Part shown: positions 38,843 through 50,482 of the stretch, one piece after another | Position numbering within the stretch: the stretch's first letter is position 1 | How the letters are laid out: each line of letters opens with the position of its first letter | Origin: Anoplolepis gracilipes | Lineage: Eukaryota > Arthropoda > Insecta > Hymenoptera > Formicidae | Length of the DNA: 64,000 nt | Direction of reading: 5' to 3' | NCBI RefSeq assembly: GCF_047496725.1 | Contig: NC_132979.1 | Location: 129,001-193,000, forward strand | Notes under the pieces: model-generated | Told to the model about the DNA's origin: nothing | Database searches by the model: none | The model's input: only the letters and a program-made list of their open reading frames with translations | Translations under genes and position numbers: made by a program

Positions 38843-38924
<82 letters not shown>
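38840..38924. repeat. (TA)n microsatellite, interrupted
   Basis: Two TA tracts with TACATATA interruptions over about 85 bases. Confidence 0.95.
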
Positions 38925-38929
<5 letters not shown>

Positions 38930-39079
38930 ATACCCTTAAACATATAAACGTGTCACATATTATAACCAATATTATATCCGTAATAATTATAAGCACTAAA
39001 TTATTACAATACATTAATTATTTATTAGACTAAATTATACTACACAGATAATACAGATAAATTATATACTATACCGAAA

Positions 39080-39305
39080 GTGAATGCGTGGACAGGGGAG
39101 GAAACAAAGAGCTTTCCCCTGCTCTTTCACTTCGAGAAATTTTAACCTAATCCTAATTAATTTCTACTTTTTTAAATAAAACTTAGGTTTGGATTAAGTT
39201 AGATTAGTTTTCTTGCTGGTAAGAATTGGACGGGACTCCTCTCCTACTTAACGCATTTGTTTAAATACTTAAATATACAACTAATATAAAATTCATGCTC
39301 GGAGG
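39080..39305. mobile_element. Fold-back element, family 3, copy 4
   Basis: GAATGCGTGGACAGGGGAGG (compare copy 1, ATGCGTGGACAGGGAGG) pairs with GGGACTCCTCTCCTACTTAA and CGCATT on the right. TTTAACCTAATCCTAATTAA pairs with TTGGATTAAGTTAGATTAG. The right flank is shared with copy 3. Confidence 0.65.
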
Positions 39306-40506
39306 AGCATGAAATTAGCATTTAATACTAATATATTGTTTCGTTTATACAATTTAATTGTTAATAAATTTTTAATAAACGAGCTAAAATCTTTTGGATA
39401 TTACTCAAAGTGTACAGTTTTAACATATAACATAGGCATGTCAATGTCAAAATCAAGAAGTGATCTCTTGTATAATAATATGCATATTAACTTATTCTAT
39501 TTTCAAATTTTTCGAATTTATTATTATTTATTTCCAAGTTATAAAGCATGTTCCGCTATAATAAATAATCCGTTTATTTCGAGTTATACGTTGTATTTAT
39601 TTTTCGTTTATTTATCAATCTTAGAAGCTTATGAAGTTGTATGAGCGATCGCGTATAAAGATGTTATTCCATGCGTATCCATTTCAAAATAAACGGATTA
39701 CTTATGACAGCAGAAAATGTTTTTATAACTCGAAAATAAATGACTTTTGGAAAACTGCTTATTAAGACTTTTAGACATATAGTATTATAAGTCTATTATT
39801 AAAAAGCGTTCTTCGCGTTTGACACAAATTTGAAAAGTTTAATTAAAAGAAGTTTAATTGGTTAGGGGTTTTTTTTTTTTTTTTTTTAATTTGACAAGTT
39901 TAAGAACTTAATTTTCTTACTGTGTATAATCTCGTGGTATCTTAATATATTCTGTCAGTGTATATGATATTTTTTTCTTGTTTAAATATGGAGAACTCAC
40001 TCCCAAAGTTTATACAAGTATTTCTAAATTATCCTATATATATGCACTATCTATAAACTTAATTACATAATATATTACAGTATATATTTACGTATTTGCT
40101 TATTGATTATAAGCTTTTCAAAATGTGACGATCTCATCGGCGATAAACGTGCGATATCAAACACAACAAATTCGAAATTGATTTATATGCGTTCCCTGAA
40201 AACGATTTACAATGAAATTGAATTTGCAACATAATTGAGACTCTTACCGTTCGATTAACGTGTATAATACACGATCAAACCTACTAATCTATTTCGACTC
40301 GCAAATGTTTCGTAATCATCTCTTGCATAATTTACACTTAACATGCGTGAATTTAAATTGAACATGTTGCGATGACAACATGAAAATCAAAATAGAGGGG
40401 ACAGGAGGATCTATTCATATGCTATGTTGCATAAATATAATTTATATTATATTATATAAAAATATTACGAATATAGAGCAAATTTGCTGTTGCTTACACA
40501 ATATAT

Positions 40507-40508
<2 letters not shown>

Positions 40509-40541
<33 letters not shown>
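40509..40541. repeat. (TA)n microsatellite
   Basis: About 30 bases of TA repeat immediately upstream of the acidic ORF. Confidence 0.9.
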
Positions 40542-40595
40542 GTATTTATTTACATATTTATATATTTATATACATATGTAAATATTTTTTTTTAA

Positions 40596-40769
40596 ATGCT
40601 ACTGCTACTATATGGTCATGATAAAACCCAGATTAAACACAACGCAATATTACAACTTGGTCAATCGATAGAAGTAATAACGAATCAGAAGGAAGATGAG
40701 AAAACGGATGACGATAAGGACTCTTTGGGGAAACGGTTAATCCTTTTAAATGCCTCACGCAAGGATTAA
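40596..40769 (+). other. Short acidic ORF, unassigned
   Basis: An ATG ORF of 57 codons with complex sequence: GHDKTQIKHNAILQLGQSIE, then VITNQKEDEKTDDDKDSLGK. Codon composition is richer in GC than the flanks, as at the real exons nearby. The stretch after CGATAG could look like an exon, but the only donor-like site (AACG|GTTAAT) leaves phase 2, so it cannot serve as a CaMKII cassette, and the acceptor lacks a pyrimidine tract. It may be a decayed element or chance. Confidence 0.2.
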
Positions 40770-42765
40770 GCTAATAAGCTAATAATGTTTACATTTTGAT
40801 TGAATTAAAACCAAAAGTTATTAGAAGCTAAATTATTATGAATATTATACGATTACCGCATCGTATATATATGTTTTTTATATTATTTATTATCTTCATT
40901 GCTTTAACTTTTAATAACTAAATGGAAGAAATCTTGTCAATATGTAAGAGAGGAAGATATAAATATATAATCTTAAATATACATACAAGATATGTAAATC
41001 AATACACTGGAGAAGGAGATTGTACATGAAAAAATAAGCCAAAAATGCAATTTATACAACACTATTTCTAAAAAAAAAAAACAACTATAAACATAAGAAA
41101 GGAAATAAAAGGCATATAAGAGCAATCTTAACAAACTTATTTGAGTATAAAACAAAATATATTCATATAATTCAGGAATTTAAATCATTGATAATAATAT
41201 ACAAAGGAATAGAATTAGATTAAATATTGTCAAGTAACGGTAGAAGCAAACATTTCGATTAAATTTTTTGGACCTTTCTCAGTGCAAACATGCGAAATAA
41301 TTAGCATTAAACATTAAAATATGAAAACACATGATAAGAATATAAATAAAAATGAAGTCAATTATTAAAACAGACGGGAAGACCTATTATATATTTAGAT
41401 TGATACGCTCTCTAACAATTATAAATATTGTAAACAATTATAAACATGTTGATATAGCTTATTAATACTTATATATCAATTCCACGTATACTTTTACGAT
41501 TAATGTTATACATTTAAATATATTGACAAATCTGATAAATATATTCAAAATAGTCTTTTTTCGTTTTTTTTATATACAAAGTTTCGTATATAAAAATTTT
41601 ATTATATATATATATATATGTATATAATATATTTTCGGTTATTTCTTTCGTATAGAATTATCTACTTTTCTATTTTTCATGTACAGTAAATATTACTTAT
41701 ATGATAATAGATCGGGGATCACTAATGACACAAAAGCGCCTTATGGAGATCCGGTTATCTTCACAGAGTCTGTGAAAAATCATGTTAGAGATTCGAGTAT
41801 CAAACCAAATAAAAAACGAGCGAAATAACTTATCATGAAAGAGCTTCAAAATCTCTTATAGCAAATTTCTCTCATTTTATAATTCACAAATATGAATAAT
41901 TTTATTTCATTGTCAGTTTCAGTTATATGAAGCAGAAATTAAGATTTTTCAATAAACACACACGCACGGCATGATTTTGTATTGATTCCGGTTTGATTAT
42001 ACAATTCAAGAGATTATAAGGTATCTATTAAATATCTGCCAAGATAAAAAATGTTTATTATATGAGAGCTGTTAATAATTTTTAGAAACGTATAGAAAAG
42101 ACAAATAAATACCCTGATAAAACTAAATGCTATTATATATTAAAGTTATAACAATTTTTAAATTAACAAGTTTTGCGCCTAACTTCCTAATAATATCTTG
42201 TAAGAGATGCAAAACTCCAAACTATGAAGATTATTCCATTTAAAAAAAAAAGTGCAATTACACTCATGCACAAAAGTGTATAAAATATACAGAAATGTAA
42301 AGCGTAAAACTTAATTTTACTTTTTAAATGTGACATTTGTTTTCTATTTCCGATGTATGTACAGATACAGCTCCACGTCCAGTTACATAGGATCTCTTAT
42401 ATATACATATATATTATGTAATTTCTCATCCTTTTTATATTACACGACAATGTTTGTTTCACTTGTTTTATTGAAAATTCAAGTAATGAAGATAATAAGT
42501 AATACGTGTAACATGTGTAATATAATTATATTACATTAAATTAAATTGCTGTGTTGACATGACTCGTTAAATAGACTCACATATAATTAATAAAATTGTC
42601 TATCTGCATTGTCACTTTAGAAATACATTTTAAACTTCAAAGCGATTCAACATAAGAATAAAGCTTAATCTTCTTTGCGTTTGTACAGCAGCTTGAATAT
42701 TGCCTTGAAAATTATTTTCGTCTTGGTTCACTTTTTAATATGAAAGGAATATATATTGCTTGTAG

Positions 42766-42828
42766 ACATAAGAATCATGTGTCCTATCAAGACCTGCAGC
42801 CAGCTCTCGACGAACTCCCAGTGCTCAG
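42766..42828 (+). CDS. CaMKII: CaMKII cassette exon 3 (63 nt, phase 1-1)
   Basis: This exon lies between GCTTGTAG and the donor TCAG|GTAAAG. With the carried base it reads D-IRIMCPIKTCSQLSTNSQCS and ends with one base that, joined to the next exon, gives Ala. From memory, fly CaMKII variants hold DIRILCPAKTYQQ...NSQCSSA at the same place, directly before ARRQEIIK. The shared DIRI-CP-KT and NSQCS positions make this a confident orthologous cassette. Three Cys residues in a short linker insert are unusual. Both junctions are phase 1, so it is skippable in frame. Confidence 0.92.
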
Positions 42829-45338
42829 GTAAAGTGTGAAATTACATCGTAAGAGCAGCAAACTGAGAAAGAATGAAGAAATTAAAACTCAGTCGAAGAA
42901 ATATTGTCTTTGACTGAGGTTTTTTTTTTTATTGATGAAATTTGTGAAAGGAGGCACATTGCGAGTGTAAGAGAACTGAAATAAAATTAGATTAAATATT
43001 TTCAGGCACTTTTTCTGTATCATACTTCTTTATAACTGAAAAAAAATGTACAGAAATTTAATTTTATTAATTTCTATAGTGCTTCTTATAGCTATTTTAT
43101 AGTAGCGTCTTTATCGTAACGTGTTTTCCTTCTTCTGAGTGTCATTTTTTATTATACGCAATTCGCAATGTATAATTTGCATATAATATAATCTCTAGTT
43201 ATAATTGCTGCAATGATCGTTACGATAGTATCAAGTGTAGTAATTATTAAACATACACCATGCAATCGCTTTTGCGAAAATTTAGTATGATTATTTTTTG
43301 GTATTCAATTACAAAAACTTTTTCATAATTCCGATTAACTACTTGAGTCGCGTATATTATTACGTTACATATTTTAAAAACAGTAATTGGAAAAATTTTC
43401 GGAATACTTAAACATTTCTGTTTAGTAATTCCGGTAACACGGTAATTACGCTACAAAATCTAAATATTTATGGGTGTTAAATGAAAGTTTGCGATACTCT
43501 CATCACATGATACTCTCTAATTATTGTCGTATGTATAATGATAATGTACATATATATCTATATAATTGCGCAGAATCTTTTAATGCAAATACAAATATAT
43601 CTCGAAGACAGATCGATGGGAGAATCGAGATCGTTAGTTTTGTAATAGAATACCCCAAGTGCGATAAAGTTTATTTTAAATTTAGTTAAGACAGAGAAAG
43701 GATAGATGCATAGATAATAGCATTAAGAAAGCTGGCGGTTGTGATAGTGGTAGTGTTATCATGATGGCGATTCATTGTCAAAGTGACATTTTTCAATCGA
43801 TCAGACTATGAAATTATTCATGAATTTATTGTTGCTATTTTGCGCACAATTTACCTAGAAATCTTGCTTTTGATAATCTAACAAATTGTTTTTATTATAA
43901 AATTGTTTAAACAAGTTTATATAACTTGGCACTATAGTTTTAAAGATAATTGAAGGATGTGCCAATCTTTTTTTTTTATTTTTTTTTTATGCGAATTTTC
44001 GATCTTCGAATTTCTTAAAGAAATATATTTTGGATATTGACCGACCAAATAAGTATATGCACAGAATACAATTCCATAATTAAAAATGCGAAATAACGAA
44101 GTGCATTATTTCGCGATCTACACCCTCTCGAAATTTTCTCTCGCAAAACTTTGGTTCACAGAAATTTTTTACAATTTTCGTGTGCACGATTGCTGGCTTA
44201 TGACGTAAGTAATTGACAAACGCGTCATGGCCGTTGAATTAAACAGTATACTCATAAATATTAATCTACTATGAAATGATAATATTGTCTATATATAGAA
44301 AAAAACAGCCCTCAATTGAGAATGATAATATTAAAAAATAGCTTCTTTTTTAAACATCTAATAACTTAGAAATTATAACTTTTTTCTTTATAAAAAGTAA
44401 ATTATAATAAATTAAAAATGAGATATAAAGAAATGTCTTTCTATACTCAATAATTACTGAAAGAGTTGCTTTTGACGTAATTCAACGACCAATCGTTCAT
44501 TCACAAAGATAATTCGGATTAACATGTCCCCGTCGAATTTATGCGATGATACATTCTGATAAAGAGAACACAAATACGATCGAAATATCAAGTTTACCGC
44601 ATAAAACGTCATAATATATACATAGATGATGAATGTATGAATGAATGCACCATCAAGCGATGAAATGGGACAGTGTAATCGAGTAAAAAGAATGATCATG
44701 GAGAATAGCGAGTATTCAGTCGCCAATTTGACAATTTAAATTACATTCTCGGATCTTGTCATTCAGTTGGACGTAAAGTAATCGTTGAATTAAACATGCT
44801 TGCGTAACCAAAAATCACTGAAAATCAATAAATATTAATATCAGCAAAATGAAAAAAATTGTTTATTTTAGGTGAGAGGTATTTGAAATTTTTAAGATTA
44901 GCATTAAAAAGCACAAAAATAAGTTCAAGTCAAAGTCAAAAGCACACGCAACTGTCAATTGAAATTCTAGTTGAATGCTTAATTCTTTCGAAATTTCCAT
45001 TCTTTTAATTTAAATTGGCGACTGAAATGTTCAAAATTATTTGTCCTCCAGATTAGACCCTATGAGGATTTGATCTTTAAAGATAAGGATGAGAGATCGG
45101 CTCGCGGTTGCATCCGATATTGGAAACTAATTATTCGCGCGAGTCTGGCTCACCGCTCCTCTGCACAACCAGGGGTTGTTACGTAATACGACAATGGTGT
45201 AGAGTTTAGCAGAGTTGATAAAAAAATAAAATGCATGCAAATGTGTTTGTGCTGTAAAATGTGTCGGTACAAGCCCAATAGTTAAACCGGGCGCCTCGAC
45301 GCGAATTGATTAATTCATTGATCTATTAACGGTTCCAG
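42829..45338 (+). other. CaMKII intron, 2.5 kb
   Basis: AT-rich, with a TAACG-type repeat remnant at about 43360-43455 and a GC-rich block at 45045-45190 close to the next exon. The acceptor is GGTTCCAG. No other exon was recognised. Confidence 0.75.
45045..45190 (+). other. GC-rich intronic block upstream of first hub exon
   Basis: This block has clearly higher GC than the rest of the intron (for example GAGATCGGCTCGCGGTTGCA and CTGGCTCACCGCTCCTCTGC), lies 150-290 bases upstream of the hub exon and is open in one frame (RPYEDLIFKDKDERSARGCI...) for about 65 codons. It has an acceptor-like GTCCTCCAG at about 45052, but read in CaMKII phase it stops at once. It may be a conserved splicing element, a decayed insertion or part of another transcript. 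Confidence 0.3.
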
Positions 45339-45414
45339 CGCGCCGACAGGAAATCATCAAGATGACTGAGCAGTTGATTGAGAGCATCAACACTGGGGAT
45401 TTCGAAGCGTACAC
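45339..45414 (+). CDS. CaMKII: CaMKII hub (association) domain exon 1
   Basis: This constitutive exon opens the C-terminal association domain, which assembles the holoenzyme into 12- to 14-subunit rings. With the carried G it reads A-RRQEIIKMTEQLIESINTGD, then FEAYT, against fly ARRQEIIKITEQLIEAINSGDFDGYT. It is 76 nt, with acceptor GGTTCCAG and donor ACAC|GTAAGT. The last codon (ACG, Thr) is split two bases to one with the next exon. The phase-1 start accepts the linker exon or any cassette. A perfect short GC hairpin follows 138 bases after the donor. Confidence 0.97.
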
Positions 45415-45552
45415 GTAAGTAACGAGTTACCTGTCAACTAAGAGAAATTTTGAAAATTATTTGGTTAAACTAAAAAATAATGCAGAAAAGCGTCAAATTA
45501 TTTACAATAGCAATATATAGAATTCTAGTTTTTACTTTAAACCTTCAACTAT

Positions 45553-45569
45553 CTCGGGCTTCGCCCGAG
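45553..45569. other. Perfect GC-rich stem-loop in intron
   Basis: CTCGGGC-TTC-GCCCGAG forms a perfect 7-bp GC-rich stem with a 3-base loop, followed by CTTTT. It stands out in an AT-rich intron. A role in RNA structure is inference. Confidence 0.6.
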
Positions 45570-46374
45570 CTTTTACATCTGGAATATCAGCATTTGAAAT
45601 GTAAAAATCGTATATATATATATATATAGATTTAAAATTTATTTATGTTAACTAAAAAAAACTTATCTTGGTTAACTAAAAATTATCTATATCTAAATTT
45701 TAAAACTTTTGATAAAGAGTGCAACCAAAATGCTGCCTAATTTTTCTTCAGTCAATTTCCAAGTTAGTTTTGTAATAAAATGAAAGATAATTACAAGTAT
45801 GTAGATTATAAATAATATATAAGTTTCAAGTGGTGGCCTTTTATGGATCCAAAAAAAACAAGCTCCAAAGATTGCAATTTGACAGATAAAAGCACAACAT
45901 AAAAAATAAGAAATTAAATGTAATTTATAGAAACAAGACATTTTTTTATTCTAATTATTGTTATATGTATCATTTATTGTTCATATGTTGATATCGGATG
46001 CTGCAGTTATTCGATATGCATCATTTGATACCTTACATATAGCTACAATCATGATTTTATTCTCAATAAGTGCTTGTGTGATTGTATTCACATTTTATCA
46101 ATATCATCTATATAAATTAAATTTGCACAAATAACAATTTATTCAAAATAGGTGATTCTCGATTATGGCTGTTAATTAAAATATATATATATATATATAT
46201 TGGATAAATGCAAAATGTTTAAACATTCTGAAATAAATAGCATTAATTACGATTGAACAATTTTCTTTATCTAATTGGAATTAAAATGCAAGAGAAAAAA
46301 TTATACAGAGACTTTAAAAAGTGCACATTTTTAATTGGCTTAAAAATGAAAGGCATTTGATTGCGACATATTCA

Positions 46375-46382
46375 TGACGTCA
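46375..46382. promoter_or_regulatory. Perfect CRE palindrome TGACGTCA
   Basis: The full 8-bp cAMP-response element consensus occurs in ATTCATGACGTCACGTAAC, just left of a hAT-like element. CREB proteins bind this motif in animals. With one intronic site and no promoter evidence, function is a guess. Confidence 0.3.
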
Positions 46383-46393
46383 CGTAACATATA

Positions 46394-46614
46394 AGGGCGT
46401 GCCCAACCGGTTGATCGTGACGCTGTGTGCGTGCGTAATTTTTAGTCTCCGTAATCAGTTATTTTTTACCAGAGTGATAATTTTATGCTTTAGTAATAAG
46501 TTTTCTGTCTTTCCTTAAAAAGAAAATAAATAAAAAAGAAACACTAATCAATCACTGCGGATCTATTGATCGTGAAAATCGATCGCATACTATAGAAAAG
46601 GTTGGGCAGCCCTG
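46394..46614. mobile_element. hAT-like MITE, about 220 bp
   Basis: The left end AGGGCGTGCCCAACC and the right end GGTTGGGCAGCCCTG are imperfect inverted repeats of the CAGGGNTGCCCAACC type typical of hAT non-autonomous elements. Inside, TTGATCGTGACGC and ATTGATCGTGAAAATCGATC also correspond. The flanks (CATATA / ATATAT) are compatible with, but do not prove, a target duplication. No ORF. Confidence 0.55.
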
Positions 46615-47197
46615 ATATATTATAATATGATTGTGCAAAAATCACCACATCGCAGTTACGCTTTTAAAAGTGAAAAAACGATGGCTGAATAAACATGTAA
46701 AATACTGTTAATTTTCACTTGAAAACGCATGAAATTTTTTCTCTCGTACATTTATTCCATGTTTTTAAATATTTTGTTATCAATGTTATGTATTCTGTAA
46801 CTTATAAAAATGGATACTAAGCATTGGCTATACATATACATATTCATCTTAAAAAAGAGAGATAAAAATGCGAGTTATTATTTTCCTTTATTTCCTTTAC
46901 ATTAGTAAACGATAGAAAGATACATACATATACCTACAATCTCAGAGTTGTGTCATAGATTTCAAAATTACATTTACATGAATTTATTATTTACATAATG
47001 TTTACAAGGACTTTTTTTCATATAAATATGTAAACTGTGTTTGTTGATTTTTTGTGGTATTATAAAAAAAAATATTAAAAAATTGTATCATTATGTTTAA
47101 ATCATATGCAACATAAACGACACATCTTCGATAAGCCATATTTCATAAATTAATGATTGTTGACATAGATGATATGTTAAATAGAGATTTTTACATT

Positions 47198-47201
<4 letters not shown>

Positions 47202-47248
<47 letters not shown>
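47202..47248. repeat. (AT)n microsatellite
   Basis: About 46 bases of perfect AT repeat. Confidence 0.95.
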
Positions 47249-47249
<1 letters not shown>

Positions 47250-47599
47250 GCGTAGATGTAGACTATATTATATTTTACACGCAAATACTCAACTCTGCAC
47301 GATCTTGTACCTCTTTTTCTCTCTCGTGCAAACTCGACCTAACATATATTATAAAAAAATATATATTATTTAAAAAATGCATAATATATCTGTCTTTATA
47401 TGTTTGAAATATCCATGCAGTTGCTTAATCATTTATTACGCATTTAGATAAACTATTATGCATTGTTATGCATTTAAATAAATTGTTCACAAACTACTTA
47501 ATTAGTATTAAATAAAGGAGAACTAATGTAAGATTATAATGAAATGAGAAGGTATTTATCTCAATGTACAGAACGCGCTAATCTCTTTGATGATTTCAG

Positions 47600-47694
47600 G
47601 AAAATCTGTGATCCACACCTGACCGCATTCGAACCGGAAGCTCTAGGTAATTTAGTCGAAGGAATGGATTTCCACAAATTTTATTTTGATAATG
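47600..47694 (+). CDS. CaMKII: CaMKII hub domain exon 2
   Basis: This exon encodes the central part of the association domain. It reads (T)-KICDPHLTAFEPEALGNLVE, then GMDFHKFYFDN, nearly identical to fly KICDPHLTAFEPEALGNLVE-GIDFHKFYFEN. It is 95 nt, with acceptor TGATTTCAG and donor AATG|GTAATT. The last Val codon is split one base to two with the next exon. Upstream intron bases happen to be open in the same frame, which makes a longer apparent ORF; homology and the acceptor fix the true start. An internal GGTAAT in Leu-Gly-Asn is a possible cryptic donor. Confidence 0.97.
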
Positions 47695-48419
47695 GTAATT
47701 ATAACTTGTTTTCACCACTGTTAATTGTCGCGTGCGTCACTCATTACGTATTATTTACCAGTAATGTATTTTAGCATGCAAATAACTAACATTTGTTTTT
47801 CGTTTATGAGCTAGGTAGTCGATAACAAGACATCGTGCATGTTATACTTGCATTGTTACACTTGCATACGTCAAATAAGCAACTTTCAACGTAACAAGAA
47901 ATCCTTTTACTCTATTGATATAGTTAAGCTTGTCGATTCGCAATATTAAACGAATACAAAACGTTGATTATTTATTTATATTTTTGTAATTTTTGTTTTT
48001 ATAACTTATATACTTTATAACTTATCGCCGAGGATATATTATAGTCTTTTGCATATTCTATACACGCTATTGCTATACCTTAGTAGATTTATTTTTAACA
48101 GGCGAAAAACATCTCTTCGGTTAAGTTATAAATTTATTACTTTATTATTTGTTAAAAATATACGTAATGTAGCAAATTGAATATTATTTATAAAATATTT
48201 CGACAATGTTTGCAATGTTATTTTTGCCATGTTTATTATTATGCAAAATTATAAGCTGACTGCAAAAGTTGTTCTAAATACAAACGCACAACGCTTGCAA
48301 TAGCTTTGCACGACTTATATTTTATATAAGTTTCGTCATATGTTGAATTACTTATATTTTATATAAGTAATTCAACATATTATACTTTCTAAATGGTATA
48401 ATAATAAAGAGATTAGTGT

Positions 48420-48422
<3 letters not shown>

Positions 48423-48460
<38 letters not shown>

Positions 48461-48532
48461 CTAACCACACACACACACACACACACACACGCACGCACAC
48501 ACACGCACACACACATGCGCGCGTGCACGCAT
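48423..48532. repeat. (AT)n and (CA)n compound microsatellite
   Basis: About 32 bases of AT, then from 48469 CA repeats passing into CACGCACACACAC and CGCGCGTGCACGC. Confidence 0.95.
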
Positions 48533-48829
48533 ATATATACGCACAGAAAAGAAAAGAAACTTAAAGAAAAAAATATAAATTTGTAATGTTATATATTTTT
48601 TTCTTTAAAACAATATGTTTGCTTTACATCAATTGATTCTTCCCATTAGTCTATGCAAAAATAAAAATATTAAGGTAAAATAATCGAGAAATGATTATTT
48701 ACAAGATTTTTCATAGTTTATGCAAAATTATATGAAATTAAAATATAAAATATCTCGTAAACACTATTCAATTTTGCATACCCCCCCCCCCTTGCCACTA
48801 TTATTCGCCTTTGTGGTTTTTTTTAGCAG

Positions 48830-49155
48830 AACCTGAGGCTGAGAGATTTGAGCTCGGATCTGACAATGAGCCTTCACCGACGCTTTTCCCTCAAGAATTG
48901 CTTTTTGTAGCAACGTTTAGCAGCGTGCTGCCGTATCTAATACTAATAATAGATTTTTTATTAATCTGAAAAAGGCCAACCTCCATGTTTTTCGTGTCTT
49001 CTAATAATCTTAAGGAAGCTACGTTCTAGATGATTTTCATAAAATTTTTTGTAAGTCTTTGCTGAGCAGAATAAAAATATTAGAGTCCTACCAAGTCTCG
49101 ATTCTAGGACCTGTTTTTTAGCAGGCAATCACTCTGTCACCAAGTTACTTATCGC
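48830..49155 (-). repeat. Possible SINE with tRNA-like head
   Basis: On the minus strand, starting near 49152, AAGTAACTTGGTGACAGAGT resembles a D-arm. GCCTGCTAAAAAACAGGT forms an anticodon-like stem-loop, and CTAGAATCGAGACTTGG resembles a T-arm with a decayed B box. The loop has one extra base, so this is not a working tRNA. The non-tRNA body would extend left to about 48830, where the composition changes; that left limit is uncertain. Confidence 0.45.
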
Positions 49156-49168
49156 ATATCACTGTGTT

Positions 49169-49170
<2 letters not shown>

Positions 49171-49249
<79 letters not shown>
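49171..49249. repeat. (CT)n microsatellite
   Basis: About 78 bases of perfect CT repeat, next to the tRNA-like head. Confidence 0.95.
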
Positions 49250-49251
<2 letters not shown>

Positions 49252-49941
49252 TCGCTTATATATTTTTGAATGCCTACACAATTCATGACCGCCATCCTGG
49301 CCGAACATTTATCCATGAGTATCAGAACCCTTCAATTCTTTTAAAGCTATGGATTTAAATCTTATATAATGTTAAAAACTGAAAGTTACTCTCGAACAGA
49401 GAAAAAATATCGGAACCCTATTGGAACTCGATCTTATATCTATCTCACATTTGCATATCTCTTATCATTCGAGAATCATATAAAAGTTAAATATAATAAT
49501 TCACATAAAGACCAATTTAATTTTGCTTATTATCTGAAAAATAATATCTGTCAAAGTTTCTCGCCATCAAATGAGAACCTCCTGTATAGAAGTAATAATC
49601 CATAATATATTTCTGTCGATTAGTTGTACATGTCAATGCGTTGCTACACGTGTACGCGCGCACACGCATACGCACACACATCTTCTCGATTTGGAAATAT
49701 TATATTTCCATTTTTTTTTATTAGTAGCTTTTTTTATGAATACTTATTTTATCAATAACTAATCCACATTCTCTTTCAATATCATTTTGAGAGAAAAAGA
49801 GAGAATGAAATACTCTCTGTCACTTTCTCTCTCTTTTTCTCTCATTTTTTTCAATATTTTGACACTGATATAAAAAAAATTTATGTCGTTTGTTATATTC
49901 GAATAATATTAATTTTATTTCTTTATAACCATCCTAAGCAG

Positions 49942-50056
49942 TCCTGGGGAAGAACTGTAAAGCTGTCAATACAACCATCTTGAATCCCCACGTGCATCTG
50001 CTGGGCGAAGATGCTGCTTGCATCGCATACGTCAGGCTGACACAGTACATGGACAA
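49942..50056 (+). CDS. CaMKII: CaMKII hub domain exon 3
   Basis: This exon continues the association domain: (V)-LGKNCKAVNTTILNPHVHLL, then GEDAACIAYVRLTQYMDK, against fly VLGKNCKAINTTILNPHVHLL-GEEAACIAYVRLTQYIDK. It is 115 nt with acceptor CTAAGCAG and donor ACAA|GTGAGT. The Lys codon is split two bases to one with the last exon. The ILNPHVHLLG and AYVRLTQ stretches are strongly conserved in the family, where they form the hub fold. Confidence 0.97.
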
Positions 50057-50482
50057 GTGAGTAGAAATCGTAAAAACGAACACGGTTATACAATTTGTAT
50101 GGTTCGTCCAAGTTAGATGCACTTGGAAATGTAAATAATAAGATGTAAAATATGTATATTACAATCTTATTGTATCACAGTGCGCTCTCGTTTTTCTTTT
50201 CTTTGATTTTCTTTTTCCTTCATTTATTATTCCATAAAAAAATGATTCTCATCAGTATGAACCACTGTATAATAAATTTCCGATTGTTTTATAATTAATT
50301 TTCTCTACATCGGAAATAATATGAAAATTCGTTGACTTTAGAACAACTAGAGAAACTATCCATTCATCTCGGAAAATCCTAAAGATATTCGGCAATATTT
50401 GTACCGTTACCGTTTAGTTGGAGCTACGAACTAATAGTAATACTAATTTGCAAATTTTTTTTTGTTCCACTTTCGCCCACAG
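50057..50482 (+). other. CaMKII intron, 0.4 kb
   Basis: The shortest intron in the window. It is AT-rich, with a pyrimidine-rich patch near 50187-50222, and ends in TTTCGCCCACAG. No other feature is seen. Confidence 0.85.

Larger units (their letters stand above)
37584..42765 (+). other. CaMKII intron, 5.2 kb
   Basis: AT-rich intron with long TA microsatellites, a hairpin repeat (38555-38722), a fold-back copy (39080-39305) and an acidic 57-codon ORF (40596-40769). The stretch from about 40770 to 42765 shows only AT-rich sequence with a short TA tract near 41602. Confidence 0.7.
45415..47599 (+). other. CaMKII intron, 2.2 kb
   Basis: Contains a GC hairpin (45553-45569), a perfect CRE-type site (46375-46382), a hAT-like MITE (46394-46614) and a TA microsatellite (47202-47248). 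The remainder is AT-rich without visible features. Confidence 0.8.
47695..49941 (+). other. CaMKII intron, 2.2 kb
   Basis: AT-rich, with AT/CA and CT microsatellites, a C run (48781-48790) and a SINE-like block (about 48830-49155). The acceptor is ATCCTAAGCAG. Confidence 0.8.

Noticed and set aside
40596..40769. Acidic ORF as a fourth CaMKII cassette
   Set aside because: The only donor-like site gives phase 2, incompatible with the phase-1 chain, and the acceptor lacks a pyrimidine tract.
48836..48970. Exon-like stretch EPEAERFELGSDNEPSPTLF after TTTTAGCAG
   Set aside because: It lies between two hub exons that join perfectly without it; an insertion there would break the conserved hub fold. 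More likely part of the SINE-like block.
49090..49152. Working tRNA gene
   Set aside because: Anticodon-like loop has an extra base and the T-arm consensus is lost.
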